Source: DASXMT01 sp963812965
GTDB taxonomy: Bacteria; Actinomycetota; Acidimicrobiia; Acidimicrobiales; RAAP-2
Length of the DNA: 64,000 bases
NCBI GenBank assembly: GCA_963812965.1
Contig: CAWEXG010000002.1
Coordinates: 186,001 to 250,000 of the forward strand
Direction: 5' to 3'
The notes under the pieces were generated by a model that was given only the letters and a program-made list of their open reading frames with translations, had not been told where the DNA came from and did not search any database. Shown in pieces: positions 30,933 through 39,501 of the stretch; position 1 is the first letter of the stretch, and each line of letters begins with the position of its first letter. A program made the translations under genes and the position numbers.

Positions 30933-30951
30933 CAGGGTTAGGCTCACCTAT
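30933..30951. promoter_or_regulatory. DtxR/IdeR-like iron box candidate
   Basis: The 19-mer CAGGGTTAGGCTCACCTAT matches the mycobacterial/corynebacterial iron-box consensus TWAGGTWAGSCTWACCTWA at 15 of 19 positions, including the whole TTAGGCT core. It lies between two divergent genes, next to the -35 region of the leftward promoter. No experimental support is available. Confidence 0.4.
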
Positions 30952-30990
30952 GCAGCAAGGACGGAGAGAACAGGCGACGGAGACCAGCTG

Positions 30991-31488
30991 ATGGAAGGCG
31001 AGAAGACTCCGTCCAACTGGGCCTGGCACAACGGTCCGCTGGCCCGTCCGGGGGAGGCGGTCGTCTTCGACATGGACGGCGTGCTCTCCGACGCTGCCGG
31101 GCGCCAGCACTTCCTGGAACGGGGCCACCGAGACTGGAACCGGTTCTTCGAAGCGTGCGGGGACGATCAAGTGATCGAGGAGCTGGCTCGACTGCTCCAC
31201 TTGCTCGATCCCCGGCTCCAGGTCGTGCTCCTGACCGGGCGTCCGATCCGGGTGCAGCCACAGACCTTGGTATGGCTCGAGCGTTACGGGCTGCGATGGG
31301 ACCTGTTGGTGATGCGACCAGGTGGCAACTACTCCCAGGTCACCCGGTTCAAACGGAGAGTGGTGCGTGAGCTGCGAGCTTACGGGTTCGACCTCCGGTT
31401 GGCGTTCGAGGACGACCCGGACAACTTCGCCATGTTCCACGACGAAGGGATCCCCTGCGTCTACATCCACTCCGGGTACTACGACTGA
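30991..31488 (+). CDS. HAD-like phosphatase (polynucleotide 3'-phosphatase-type fold)
   Basis: The 165-residue protein shows HAD motif I as VVFDMDGVLSDAAGR, motif II as VVLLTGRP, a lysine/arginine motif in RFKRRVVREL and an acidic motif in AFEDDPDNFAMF. These are the residues needed for an aspartyl-phosphate phosphatase, and the sequence around them resembles small HAD proteins near polynucleotide kinase phosphatases. Substrate is unknown. ATG 30991 follows GGAGACCAGCTG, a weak Shine-Dalgarno. It is divergent from the metallophosphoesterase-like gene and shares its possible iron-box region; its 3' end overlaps convergent lnt by 10 bp. Confidence 0.75.
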   Translation: MEGEKTPSNWAWHNGPLARPGEAVVFDMDGVLSDAAGRQHFLERGHRDWNRFFEACGDDQVIEELARLLHLLDPRLQVVLLTGRPIRVQPQTLVWLERYGLRWDLLVMRPGGNYSQVTRFKRRVVRELRAYGFDLRLAFEDDPDNFAMFHDEGIPCVYIHSGYYD

Positions 31489-33140
31489 TCTTGCTGGCCC
31501 CACTGACGCCGTCGGGCGATCACCAGGGCCCAAGCGCCCACAAAGGCCAGCGCAGCAAGGACCAACACCGGGGTATCACCGAAACGAACGTAGAGCGTCC
31601 GGCCATCCCGGCGTTGCAGCGTGGCGAACACCACCTGGCGAGTACCGAGCGCCGACCGGTCCAACAGCTGTCCCCGGTGGTTGATCCAGGCGCTGAAGCC
31701 GGTCGGCGATGATTGGAGTAGGTCCCGGCCTTGTTCCACCGCCTGCACCTGAGATGCGGCGATCTCTTGAGTGGGCACTTGGCTGGTGGCGTACGACGAC
31801 GTGTTGGTGGGCACGATGAGCACTTGCGCCCCGGCCCGCACTGCCGACCGGCCGCGATCGGCGTAGAAGACCTCGTACGAGATCAAGGTGCCCAGTGGCG
31901 CCGCCGGGGTGGGAAGCAGGCCCGTTCCGGTCCCGGGGACGGCGTCGAGTGGTACCGAGGACAGGTTGGCGAGGTGCTGGAAGAACCCCCGGTACGGGAC
32001 GTACTCGCCGAACGGGACCCGGTGCACCTTCTCGTACCGGGACACGAGGGCGCCGTCCGGTCCGAACGCCACCACCTCGTTGCGGAAGGCGGTGGACGAG
32101 ACGGTCTCGGTCACACCGACGACCAGCGAGGTGTGCAGGCTACTGGCCAGATGGCTCAGGGTGGACTCCTCCGCCGAGCCGTCGAGCGGGTACGAGAGCG
32201 AGACCACGTCCTCGGGCCAGAGCACGAGCTGCGGGGCGTGTCCGTGGCGCAGCTGCAGCATGTGTTGCGTGGCGGCATTCTGAGCGGCGAGCACCACCGC
32301 TGGGTTCACCTGGGACTTCCGGAACCCCCGCGCTCCGCCGCCCTGGACGGCCGCAGCGGTCACCGTGCCTCGACTGGGCCCGCCGTCCGGAGCGTAGGCA
32401 GCAACGACAGCGACGAGCACCACGCCGATCGATGCGATCGCGCCGACGAGGACGAGGTGGCGAGGGCCGGTCCTTAGAGCCCCACCCCCTCGATGGCTGC
32501 TCGCTGCACCCTGGCTCTCTGGCTCTACCGACCCTCGGTCTTGCAACCCTTGGTCTCTCGACTCTGTTCTCCCGGACCCTGCTCCTCTGGATCTTTCGTA
32601 CCAAGAGGAACGGGTGACGATCTCGGTCACGGCCAGGTACAGGCAAGCCACTCCCACGCCGCCGACGTAGACCGCTGCCGTCAGCAGCAGTGGGCCTCCT
32701 AGCCGGGCCATGCCCAGTACCGGCCCGCCCGCCTGGCCCAGGAACACGCCGCCGATGGGGAGGCCGCCGAACGGCCAGGTCATCCGGGCCGCTTCGGCCA
32801 GGGTCATCGCCGCCGGGTAGGCGATCGCCCGTACCCCGATGGACCCGGTGGGAACGAGGAGGCAGGCCACGGCAGGAAACAGCGCCTCGATGGCGATCAG
32901 GGCGATCGCTCCGGGGACGGTGAACGACCGGGCCCAGAAGAGCCCGGGCACGAAGCACCCCAGCCCAGCCAGCCAACCAGCCCACAGACGAGCCCTGGGT
33001 CGCAGGTCGCCCAAGCGCCACCACAGCAGGCCGGCAGCCGGGTACGCCAGGATCCAGAACCCCCACGGTGGGAGGGACAGGGCCAACCCCACGCCGGCCA
33101 CCATCGACGGCACGGCGACCCCGCCCCGGCGAGGCTTCAC
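31479..33140 (-). CDS. lnt: Apolipoprotein N-acyltransferase homologue with Ser at the nucleophile position
   Basis: Lnt adds the third acyl chain to lipoproteins in the membrane. The 553-residue protein has ~7 membrane helices, then a nitrilase-like domain. The catalytic Glu and Lys are present (LVLWPEDVVSL and RYEKVHRVPFGEYVPYRG). The third residue, Cys387 in E. coli within CYE, is Ser here: LGTLISYEVFYADRGRSAV. Serine at this site inactivates E. coli Lnt, so activity is doubtful or altered. GTG 33140 overlaps the hemY stop (GTGA), which fixes the start; upstream in-frame starts lie inside hemY. A ~35-residue low-complexity insert separates the membrane part from the catalytic domain. Last gene of the hemE-hemH-hemY-lnt operon. 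Confidence 0.85.
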   Translation of the reverse strand: MKPRRGGVAVPSMVAGVGLALSLPPWGFWILAYPAAGLLWWRLGDLRPRARLWAGWLAGLGCFVPGLFWARSFTVPGAIALIAIEALFPAVACLLVPTGSIGVRAIAYPAAMTLAEAARMTWPFGGLPIGGVFLGQAGGPVLGMARLGGPLLLTAAVYVGGVGVACLYLAVTEIVTRSSWYERSRGAGSGRTESRDQGLQDRGSVEPESQGAASSHRGGGALRTGPRHLVLVGAIASIGVVLVAVVAAYAPDGGPSRGTVTAAAVQGGGARGFRKSQVNPAVVLAAQNAATQHMLQLRHGHAPQLVLWPEDVVSLSYPLDGSAEESTLSHLASSLHTSLVVGVTETVSSTAFRNEVVAFGPDGALVSRYEKVHRVPFGEYVPYRGFFQHLANLSSVPLDAVPGTGTGLLPTPAAPLGTLISYEVFYADRGRSAVRAGAQVLIVPTNTSSYATSQVPTQEIAASQVQAVEQGRDLLQSSPTGFSAWINHRGQLLDRSALGTRQVVFATLQRRDGRTLYVRFGDTPVLVLAALAFVGAWALVIARRRQWGQQDQS

Positions 33141-34711
33141 GTACTGGTTGGGTCTGTGCCAGCCGACCCCGACGTGCTTCCCGGTTCCGATGTGCTGGGC
33201 GACCGCAGCGATCGGAGTACGGCCCGAGCCGCTGCCCGACCCGAGCCGATGCACGCCGGGATGCCCACACCTCGCAGTGCGGCTCCGGCAACGGCCAACG
33301 CGCCTTGTGTCGCCACGTCGTCTTCGATCATGGCCACCTTGATCAAGTGGCCCACCCGGTACTGCGGAAAGGCGTCGGGCCAGCGGGTCACGGTGGACTC
33401 CGTCGGTGTCGCCGAGAGACGGAGCAGGGGGCGCAGCTCTGCGATCACTGCTTCGGTCAGGGCTGTATCAGAGAGCTGGTCGGCCCGGGTATCACCGAAG
33501 CGACCGACGGATACCCGCAGGAGCACGTCTTCTGGCCGGTCCAGGTGTGGCCACTTGACCGACAGGTAGGTGCACCCCGTCATCAGCGGGGTCTTGTTGT
33601 TGATGGTGCTGGTGCGCGGCACCAGGAACCCGGTTCCGGTGAGTGGCACGCCGATGGCCTCTCGTCTGATCGCCAGGGTGATGACGCCAACCGAGGCGTA
33701 CTCCACCGAGTGCAGCAGCTCGGAGGCGACCGGCGTATGTGGTGCCAGCAGCGTTCCGGCTTCCGGAGCCGGGACAGCCAGGACCACACCGTCTACAACG
33801 AGATCGTTGGTGCTCCGACCGCCGACCCCTTGGTGGTCGCCATGGGTCGGTCCCGTGATCGTCAACCGCCAGCCACCTCCGGCGCGTGCGAGTGTCTCGA
33901 CGGAGCTCTGGGACACGAACTCGACGCTCCGGGTCGACAGCCGGTCCACCAGCCGGTCGGCCAGGCTGGCTGTCCCACTCCTGAGGGACCAGAAGACCGG
34001 GGCCTTCGACGATGCCGATGTCGGGACAGTGCTACCGGCGGCGGGCGTCGTCGCACTACCCGGTGACGACGGACGCAGTCGCCGCATCAGGCTCCCTGGT
34101 TGTTGCGATGCGGTGAGGAGCGCGGGGAACGTTGCCGCCGTACTGAGGTCGTCGACCCCTCCGGCGTGGATGCCACCCACCAACGGGTCGACCAACCGAT
34201 CGACGATCGGCCGTCCGAGCCGTTCGGTCACGATGTCGGCCACGGCACGATCACCGATCACCGCTTCGAAGTGCCGGGGAAGGACGAGATCCTTGGCTAC
34301 TCCGGCAAGCTGGCGCCAGGTGAGGATCCCTGAGCCGGCCAACGGCAGCCATCGGGTGGGAACGCCGAGGTTGAGACCTTCAGGCAGCTGCCGAAGCTGT
34401 CCTTTGGCCAGGACGGCGGCGCCGGAGGCGCCGACGGGCACCAGCTCGTCGGTGATGCCCAGCTCTTCGCACAGCTCGGTCGCCTCCGGCCGGCGGGCCA
34501 GGAACGCGTCGGGAGCGAGGTCGACGACCCGCCCGGCGAACTGCTGCGAGCGAAGCTTCCCCCCCGGCCGGTCACCGGCATCGATGATCACCACGGCGGG
34601 CGAACCGGTGCCGGCGTGCGCATCGTCTCCGGTGGCCAGCTCCCATGCTGCCGCCAGCCCGGCAATTCCTCCACCGATCACGGCGATGACCGGCCGCCGG
34701 TCATCGCTCAT
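33137..34711 (-). CDS. hemY: Protoporphyrinogen/coproporphyrinogen III oxidase
   Basis: This FAD oxidase aromatises the porphyrin ring. In Gram-positive bacteria it usually acts on coproporphyrinogen III (name CgoX). The 524-residue protein begins with VIAVIGGGIAGLAAAWELA and shows DRPGGKLRSQQFAGRVVDLAPDAF split by the FAD-binding region, DPLVGGIHAGG, and a C-terminal GVGIPACIGSGRAAARAV. A P/S/A-rich insert of ~40 residues lies after residue 215 and another short one near 290. ATG 34711 overlaps the hemH stop (ATGA). Adjacent hemE and hemH fix the pathway. Confidence 0.92.
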   Translation of the reverse strand: MSDDRRPVIAVIGGGIAGLAAAWELATGDDAHAGTGSPAVVIIDAGDRPGGKLRSQQFAGRVVDLAPDAFLARRPEATELCEELGITDELVPVGASGAAVLAKGQLRQLPEGLNLGVPTRWLPLAGSGILTWRQLAGVAKDLVLPRHFEAVIGDRAVADIVTERLGRPIVDRLVDPLVGGIHAGGVDDLSTAATFPALLTASQQPGSLMRRLRPSSPGSATTPAAGSTVPTSASSKAPVFWSLRSGTASLADRLVDRLSTRSVEFVSQSSVETLARAGGGWRLTITGPTHGDHQGVGGRSTNDLVVDGVVLAVPAPEAGTLLAPHTPVASELLHSVEYASVGVITLAIRREAIGVPLTGTGFLVPRTSTINNKTPLMTGCTYLSVKWPHLDRPEDVLLRVSVGRFGDTRADQLSDTALTEAVIAELRPLLRLSATPTESTVTRWPDAFPQYRVGHLIKVAMIEDDVATQGALAVAGAALRGVGIPACIGSGRAAARAVLRSLRSPSTSEPGSTSGSAGTDPTST

Positions 34712-35781
34712 GGCGACCCGGTCGCAGCCGTTCGTTCCCCGTCTGTCTGTGCTGCGGCCTCTTGCACCACACCGGCCAGCACGGTGAGGAAGCGAGGATC
34801 GTCGTTGAGCGAGTCAGTCCGAGCGAAGGTCAGACCCACCGATCGGGCCACCCCGGCTGCTTCGACGTCGAGGTCGAAGAGGATCTCCAGATGGTCGGAG
34901 ACGAACCCGACCGGGCAGACCAGTGCGGCCGAGGCGCCGGAGGCGGCGATGGACCGGAGCTCTTCGAGTAGGTCGGGGCCGATCCACGGATCTGCCGTGC
35001 GCCCGGCGCTCTGCCACGCCACCCTCCACTGTTGGGTGAGCTTCGCCGCTGTCGCGATGTCAGCAGCGGACTCGCCGACCTGGCGTGAGTAGGGGTCGCC
35101 GTTGCTGACTGCCCTGGACGGGAGGCTGTGGGCGGTGAAGAAGACGACACAGCCGTCCTGGACGTGTCGTGGAAAAGCGTCGAGCTGTGCCGTGACCCGG
35201 TCGGCGAGGATCGAGGCGAAGCCCGGGGCGCGATGCCAGCTGGCCACCGGGGTGAACGTCATCGGTGACGGTGCTGCAGCGGCTGCTGCCTCCGCTCGTT
35301 CCAGGTACTGACCGGTGCCCAGGGAGGACTGGTGCGGGGTCAGGACGATGCCCACCACTCTTGTCGCACCCGCCGCCGACAGCTCGGCCACCCCGTCCTC
35401 GATGGACGGCGTGGCGTACTTGGTCCCGTAGCGGACGATGAATCGGCCGGGCGCGGCGGCGTCGAGCGCAGCAGTGAGCCCGTCGACTTGAGCACGCGTG
35501 CGTTCGGTCAACGGAGACACTCCACCGATCGCCTCGTACCGCTGGACCAACTCGGACAGCTGCTCGGGGGTAGGTGGTCGACCTCGACGGATGGCGGTGT
35601 AGAACGACTCGATCCCTTCCGGCGTGTCGGGTGTGCCGTGGGCCATGACCAGCACGCCGGTGCTGCCAGCCCGGCGGGGCCCCAACCCCGCCTCCTCCCG
35701 GTGCGTGGGGTCCCCAGCCCCACGCCCGGCTGTACTGCCAGCCCGGCGGGGGGTCACTGCGCCACCCCGGCGGGGGGTCAC
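34708..35781 (-). CDS. hemH: Ferrochelatase (probably coproporphyrin type)
   Basis: HemH inserts iron into the porphyrin. Core motifs are VLVMAHGTPDTPEGIESFY, GVSPLTERTRAQVDGL, the active-site region TAHSLPSRAVSNGDPY and VCPVGFVSDHLEILFDLDVE. GTG 35781 overlaps the hemE stop (GTGA). That start adds ~41 P/R/G-rich residues before the fold, encoded largely by a tandem repeat around 35750-35795, so an internal start close to VLVMAHG is possible. With hemE and hemY in the same operon, and in an actinobacterium, the coproporphyrin-dependent route is the likely pathway; hemQ is not in the window. Confidence 0.93.
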   Translation of the reverse strand: MTPRRGGAVTPRRAGSTAGRGAGDPTHREEAGLGPRRAGSTGVLVMAHGTPDTPEGIESFYTAIRRGRPPTPEQLSELVQRYEAIGGVSPLTERTRAQVDGLTAALDAAAPGRFIVRYGTKYATPSIEDGVAELSAAGATRVVGIVLTPHQSSLGTGQYLERAEAAAAAAPSPMTFTPVASWHRAPGFASILADRVTAQLDAFPRHVQDGCVVFFTAHSLPSRAVSNGDPYSRQVGESAADIATAAKLTQQWRVAWQSAGRTADPWIGPDLLEELRSIAASGASAALVCPVGFVSDHLEILFDLDVEAAGVARSVGLTFARTDSLNDDPRFLTVLAGVVQEAAAQTDGERTAATGSP

Positions 35782-36845
35782 TGCGCCACCCCGGACCGTC
35801 CTTCGTGATGCACCAGCTCGGTCAGCTGTTCCAAGATCGCCGGGTCCGTCTCGGGGAGGACACCGTGTCCCAAGTTGAAGATGTACCCCGGACCATCGCC
35901 CGCCCGATGCAGCACGTCCCGAGCCTCAGCGGCCACGGTGTCGAACGGGGCCAGGCACAGGGCTGGATCAAGGTTGCCCTGCAGAGCCGTCCTGTCTCCG
36001 ACCCGTTCCCGTGCTACATCGAGTGGGACCCGCCAGTCGACACCGACCACGTTGGGGCCGGCTGTGGCCATCAAACTGAGCAGCTCGCCGGTACCGACGC
36101 CGAACAGGATGGTGGGCACGTCCGGATGGGACGCCGCCAGCTCGGCGAAGAGACGGCGGGTGACGGGAAGGACGAACGCCTCGTAGTCCCGGGGTGTGAG
36201 AATCCCGGCCCAGCTGTCGAAGACCTGGGCGGCAGCGGCGCCGGCGTCGAGCTGCGACCGGAGCGAGGCCAGGGCCAGGTCGCACAGCGTCTCGACGAGC
36301 TGGTGCCACACGGTCGGCTCGGTGTGCATGAGCGCCTTGATCTTGGTGAAGTTCTTCGACGGCCCCCCTTCCACCAGGTAGCTGGCGACGGTGAACGGCC
36401 CCCCGGCGAAGCCGATCAGCGGCACGGCCAGCTCGGAGGTGAGGATGCGGACCGCCTCGATCACCGCCGGGGTGTCCACCTCCGGTTCGAGTGGTCGGAG
36501 CCGACCCAGATCGCTCGGGGAGCGGAACGGGTCGGCGACCACCGGTCCGATGCCGGGAGCGACGTCCACGCCGAACCCGATGGCTGCCACCGGCACCACG
36601 ATGTCGGAGAAGAAGATGGCGGCGTCGGTGCCATAACGACGGACCGGTTGCATGGTCAGCTCGGCCACCAGCTCCGGTTGGGCGATGGCGTCAAGGATGC
36701 TTCCGGGGCCGCGTGCCGCCAGGTACTCGGGGAGGGATCGTCCAGCCTGACGCATGAACCACACCGGCACATGCGGCACGGGTTGGCGTCGGCATGCTCG
36801 TATGAACGCCGAGTCGTCATGACTGTCGTGGCGAGGAGCGGGCAC
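35778..36845 (-). CDS. hemE: Uroporphyrinogen decarboxylase
   Basis: HemE decarboxylates uroporphyrinogen III to coproporphyrinogen III. Signature motifs are VPVWFMRQAGRSLPEYLAAR near the N-terminus and GFAGGPFTVASYLVEGG; the catalytic Asp lies in FFSDIVVPVAAIGFGVDV. The 355-residue length is normal. GTG 36845 is the first good start; a TAGCGT -10-like hexamer lies 5 bp upstream. First gene of the leftward haem operon, divergent from helD. Confidence 0.96.
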   Translation of the reverse strand: MPAPRHDSHDDSAFIRACRRQPVPHVPVWFMRQAGRSLPEYLAARGPGSILDAIAQPELVAELTMQPVRRYGTDAAIFFSDIVVPVAAIGFGVDVAPGIGPVVADPFRSPSDLGRLRPLEPEVDTPAVIEAVRILTSELAVPLIGFAGGPFTVASYLVEGGPSKNFTKIKALMHTEPTVWHQLVETLCDLALASLRSQLDAGAAAAQVFDSWAGILTPRDYEAFVLPVTRRLFAELAASHPDVPTILFGVGTGELLSLMATAGPNVVGVDWRVPLDVARERVGDRTALQGNLDPALCLAPFDTVAAEARDVLHRAGDGPGYIFNLGHGVLPETDPAILEQLTELVHHEGRSGVAQ

Positions 36846-36920
36846 CCCCGAACGCTACAGCGAGGCCCGTTGCCTGACGGAGCCACCGGCCGTTCGGTCA
36901 CGGCCCCTTGCTGGCGGGCG

Positions 36921-36926
36921 TAGAAT
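36921..36926 (+). promoter_or_regulatory. -10 element (TAGAAT) upstream of the HelD gene
   Basis: TAGAAT matches TANNNT well and lies about 46 bp before GTG 36972. A small hairpin (TCCCCG/CGGGGA, about 36936-36957) occupies the leader just before the AGGAGG at 36961-36966. No clear -35 is seen. Confidence 0.4.
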
Positions 36927-36971
36927 CGTGAGTTCCCCGGAGCCGGTACGGGGAGTCAGAAGGAGGTGCCG

Positions 36972-39311
36972 GTGGGGGTCGAACGCGAGCTGCACACCGA
37001 GCAAGAGTTCGTGGACCTGGCCTACGCGCGTCTCGACGCCATGCGATCCGACGCCAACAACATGCTCGAAGGCGTCCTGGACCTGGGCAAAGGCGGCACT
37101 TTCCAGTCCCGTACCGAGCGCGACGTGATCGTTCGCACCAGCTTGGCCCGGTTGGAGCAGCTCGATATCGGCGACCAGTCGCTGACCTTCGGCCGGATCG
37201 ACCGGGTGATGGGAGACGGGAACGGCTCCGATGACAGGGCAGACACGGACGGTCTGGTGACCGAGACGTTCCACATCGGCCGGCTGGCTGTGCACAGCGC
37301 AGACCACGAGCCGCTGGTGGTCGATTGGCGTGCCCCGGTGGCCGAGCCTTTCTACCGGGCGACCGGACGTGATCCGCAGGGGTTGGTGCTGCGCCGGCAC
37401 TTGGCCTTCGACGGCCGATCCGTGGTCGGCGTGGAGGACGAGTGGTTTGTCGCTCCTCCCGGGAGCCGAGGAGCAGATGGGGGCCAGGACGGTAGGACAT
37501 CCACCACCGGAGGCGGCGCTGGTGATGGCACGAGCGGCCCACACGCCACGAACGGCCCACACGCCACGAACGGCTCGGGCGAGCTGGTCATGGGCGACGT
37601 GGGCGGCCCTGGGGCCCTGCTGGCCGTCCTGGACCGGGCGCGGTCGGGTCAGATGCAGGACATCGTCTCGACCATCCAGCGGGAGCAGGACGAGATCATC
37701 CGCTCCCCGTTGCCGGGCGTGATGGTTGTTCAGGGGGGGCCAGGAACCGGCAAGACGGCCGTGGCCCTCCACCGGGCCGCCTACCTGCTTTACACCCATC
37801 GGTTCCCGCTGGAGCGGCAGGGCGTCCTGGTCGTCGGCCCGAACCCGCTGTTCCTTCGATACATCGAACAGGTGCTGCCCTCGTTGGGCGAGACCGGGGT
37901 GACCCTTTCGACCGTCTCCGGTTTGGTGCCGGAGGTCCGTGCCCGGGCCACGGAGCCGGCCGAGGTGGCTCGGCTGAAGGGCGACGTCCAGATGGCCTCG
38001 GTGATCGCCCGCGCCGTCCGGACCCGGCAGCGCCCCCTGCCGTCTGACATCTCCGTCCCGTACGGTGCACTGTTGCTGCGACTGTCCGCCGCCGACACTC
38101 GGGAGATCGTGGCGATGGCGCGCCGCCGCCCCGGGACCCACAATGCCAGGCGCCGCGTGGTGGAGAACGCCGTCGTCCAGGTGCTGGCCGATCGAGCTCG
38201 CCGGACCCAGCAGACGTTGAGCACGGGATCTTCGACCACCATTGCCGCCTTCCCCGGCTACGAGGACCCGTCCGAGCTTTCCGACGACGAGTTCGACCTC
38301 GAGGACTTCTCCCGGAAGGTACGCCGGATACCGGAGCTGGCGATGGCCCTGGATCGCATGTGGCCCCGCCTCTCGCCCCACGAGCTGCTGCACGACCTCT
38401 ACGGGGCGCCGGCGCTGATCCAGGCCGCCGGACGAGGGAGCCTCTCCCCGTCGCAGATGGCGTTGTTACGTCGGGACCGCTCGACGTCGTTCGACGATGT
38501 TCCGTGGACGCCGGCAGACGCTGCGCTGATCGACGAGGCCAGGCACCTGCTCGGACCACGCAACGGCTCTGCCGACGACGCCACTCGCAACTACGGCCAC
38601 ATCGTGGTGGACGAGGTCCAGGACCTCTCGCCGATGCAGCTGCGGATGCTGACCCGGCGGTCGCTGTCGGGATCCATGACCGTGGTGGGCGACATCGCCC
38701 AGGCCACTGCCCCGTGGGCACCCCGTAGCTGGACGGACATCACCGACCACCTCCCTCGCCGACGCCCGTCCCGCCTGGTGGAGCTCACGGTGAGCTACCG
38801 CACGCCGGCCGAGGTCGTCGAGGTAGCCGCCAAGGTGCTGGCTATCGCTGCTCCCGAGCTCAAGCCGCCCCGGCCGGTGCGGCGAACCGGCAGCCCGCCT
38901 CGGATCATCACGGTCGACGACACAGGCGACACAGGCGACACGGCGCTCGCTCGCCGAGTCGCCGACGTGGCGGCCGAAGAAGTAGCGGCGGTCTCACCTG
39001 GTCGGGTGGCAGTGCTTGCTCCCCAAGAGCTGCTCGGTCCCATCGCCGACGCACTGGCCGCATCAGGGTCTCCGGTGGTCGATCCCCGGGATATGCGGAA
39101 GGGCGGCCTGTCCGATCCCCTGGTCCTCCTACCCGCCGAGGCTGCCAACGGGTTGGAGTTCGATGCCGTGATCGTGGTGGAGCCAGGCCTGATCGCCGGA
39201 GAGACGGCGAGAGGTCTGCGGACGCTCTACGTGGCGCTGACCCGCCCCACCCAGCATCTGGTGCTGGTTCATGCCCGGCCGCTTCCCGCCCCGTTGGCGG
39301 GAGTCCACTGA
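36972..39311 (+). CDS. helD: HelD-type RNA polymerase-associated helicase (UvrD/Rep superfamily 1)
   Basis: The 779-residue protein is an SF1 motor of the HelD/HelR group, which pries apart stalled or drug-bound RNA polymerase. It starts with an amphipathic ELHTEQEFVDLAYARLDAM stretch as in HelD, and carries Walker A GGPGTGKTAVALHRAAYLLY, Walker B HIVVDEVQDLSPMQLRML, VVGDIAQATAPWAP, TVSYRTPAEVVEV and LYVALTRPTQHLVLVHA. GTG 36972 gives a 5-nt spacing to AGGAGG; GTG 36966 overlaps the Shine-Dalgarno. A T/G/H-rich insert with a duplicated PHATNG lies near residue 190. Some actinobacterial HelR proteins give rifampicin tolerance; whether this one does is unknown. Confidence 0.88.
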   Translation: MGVERELHTEQEFVDLAYARLDAMRSDANNMLEGVLDLGKGGTFQSRTERDVIVRTSLARLEQLDIGDQSLTFGRIDRVMGDGNGSDDRADTDGLVTETFHIGRLAVHSADHEPLVVDWRAPVAEPFYRATGRDPQGLVLRRHLAFDGRSVVGVEDEWFVAPPGSRGADGGQDGRTSTTGGGAGDGTSGPHATNGPHATNGSGELVMGDVGGPGALLAVLDRARSGQMQDIVSTIQREQDEIIRSPLPGVMVVQGGPGTGKTAVALHRAAYLLYTHRFPLERQGVLVVGPNPLFLRYIEQVLPSLGETGVTLSTVSGLVPEVRARATEPAEVARLKGDVQMASVIARAVRTRQRPLPSDISVPYGALLLRLSAADTREIVAMARRRPGTHNARRRVVENAVVQVLADRARRTQQTLSTGSSTTIAAFPGYEDPSELSDDEFDLEDFSRKVRRIPELAMALDRMWPRLSPHELLHDLYGAPALIQAAGRGSLSPSQMALLRRDRSTSFDDVPWTPADAALIDEARHLLGPRNGSADDATRNYGHIVVDEVQDLSPMQLRMLTRRSLSGSMTVVGDIAQATAPWAPRSWTDITDHLPRRRPSRLVELTVSYRTPAEVVEVAAKVLAIAAPELKPPRPVRRTGSPPRIITVDDTGDTGDTALARRVADVAAEEVAAVSPGRVAVLAPQELLGPIADALAASGSPVVDPRDMRKGGLSDPLVLLPAEAANGLEFDAVIVVEPGLIAGETARGLRTLYVALTRPTQHLVLVHARPLPAPLAGVH

Positions 39312-39501
39312 TCAGAATCGACACAGCCGGGCAAGGGGCCGGGGACCCCACACACCAAGGAAATGACGGGGTTGTCCCCCCGCCAGGCAAGTGACACAGA
39401 ACGGTCACAAATCTCCCAGAATTTCCCCCTTGACCCGTGCCTGAAACAGCCTCAGGCTCAGTGTTGGCCCTGAGTGCACAGCATCGACTAAGAAATACGC
39501 C

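Noticed and set aside
32140..33291. Antisense-strand alternative frame in lnt
   Set aside because: Same strand but out of frame with the clear Lnt motifs; R/G/P-rich shadow.
39312..39501. Promoter TTGACC at 39430 for ctaE
   Set aside because: The hexamer at 16-18 bp downstream (CAGGCT) is a poor -10; evidence is too weak for a feature.
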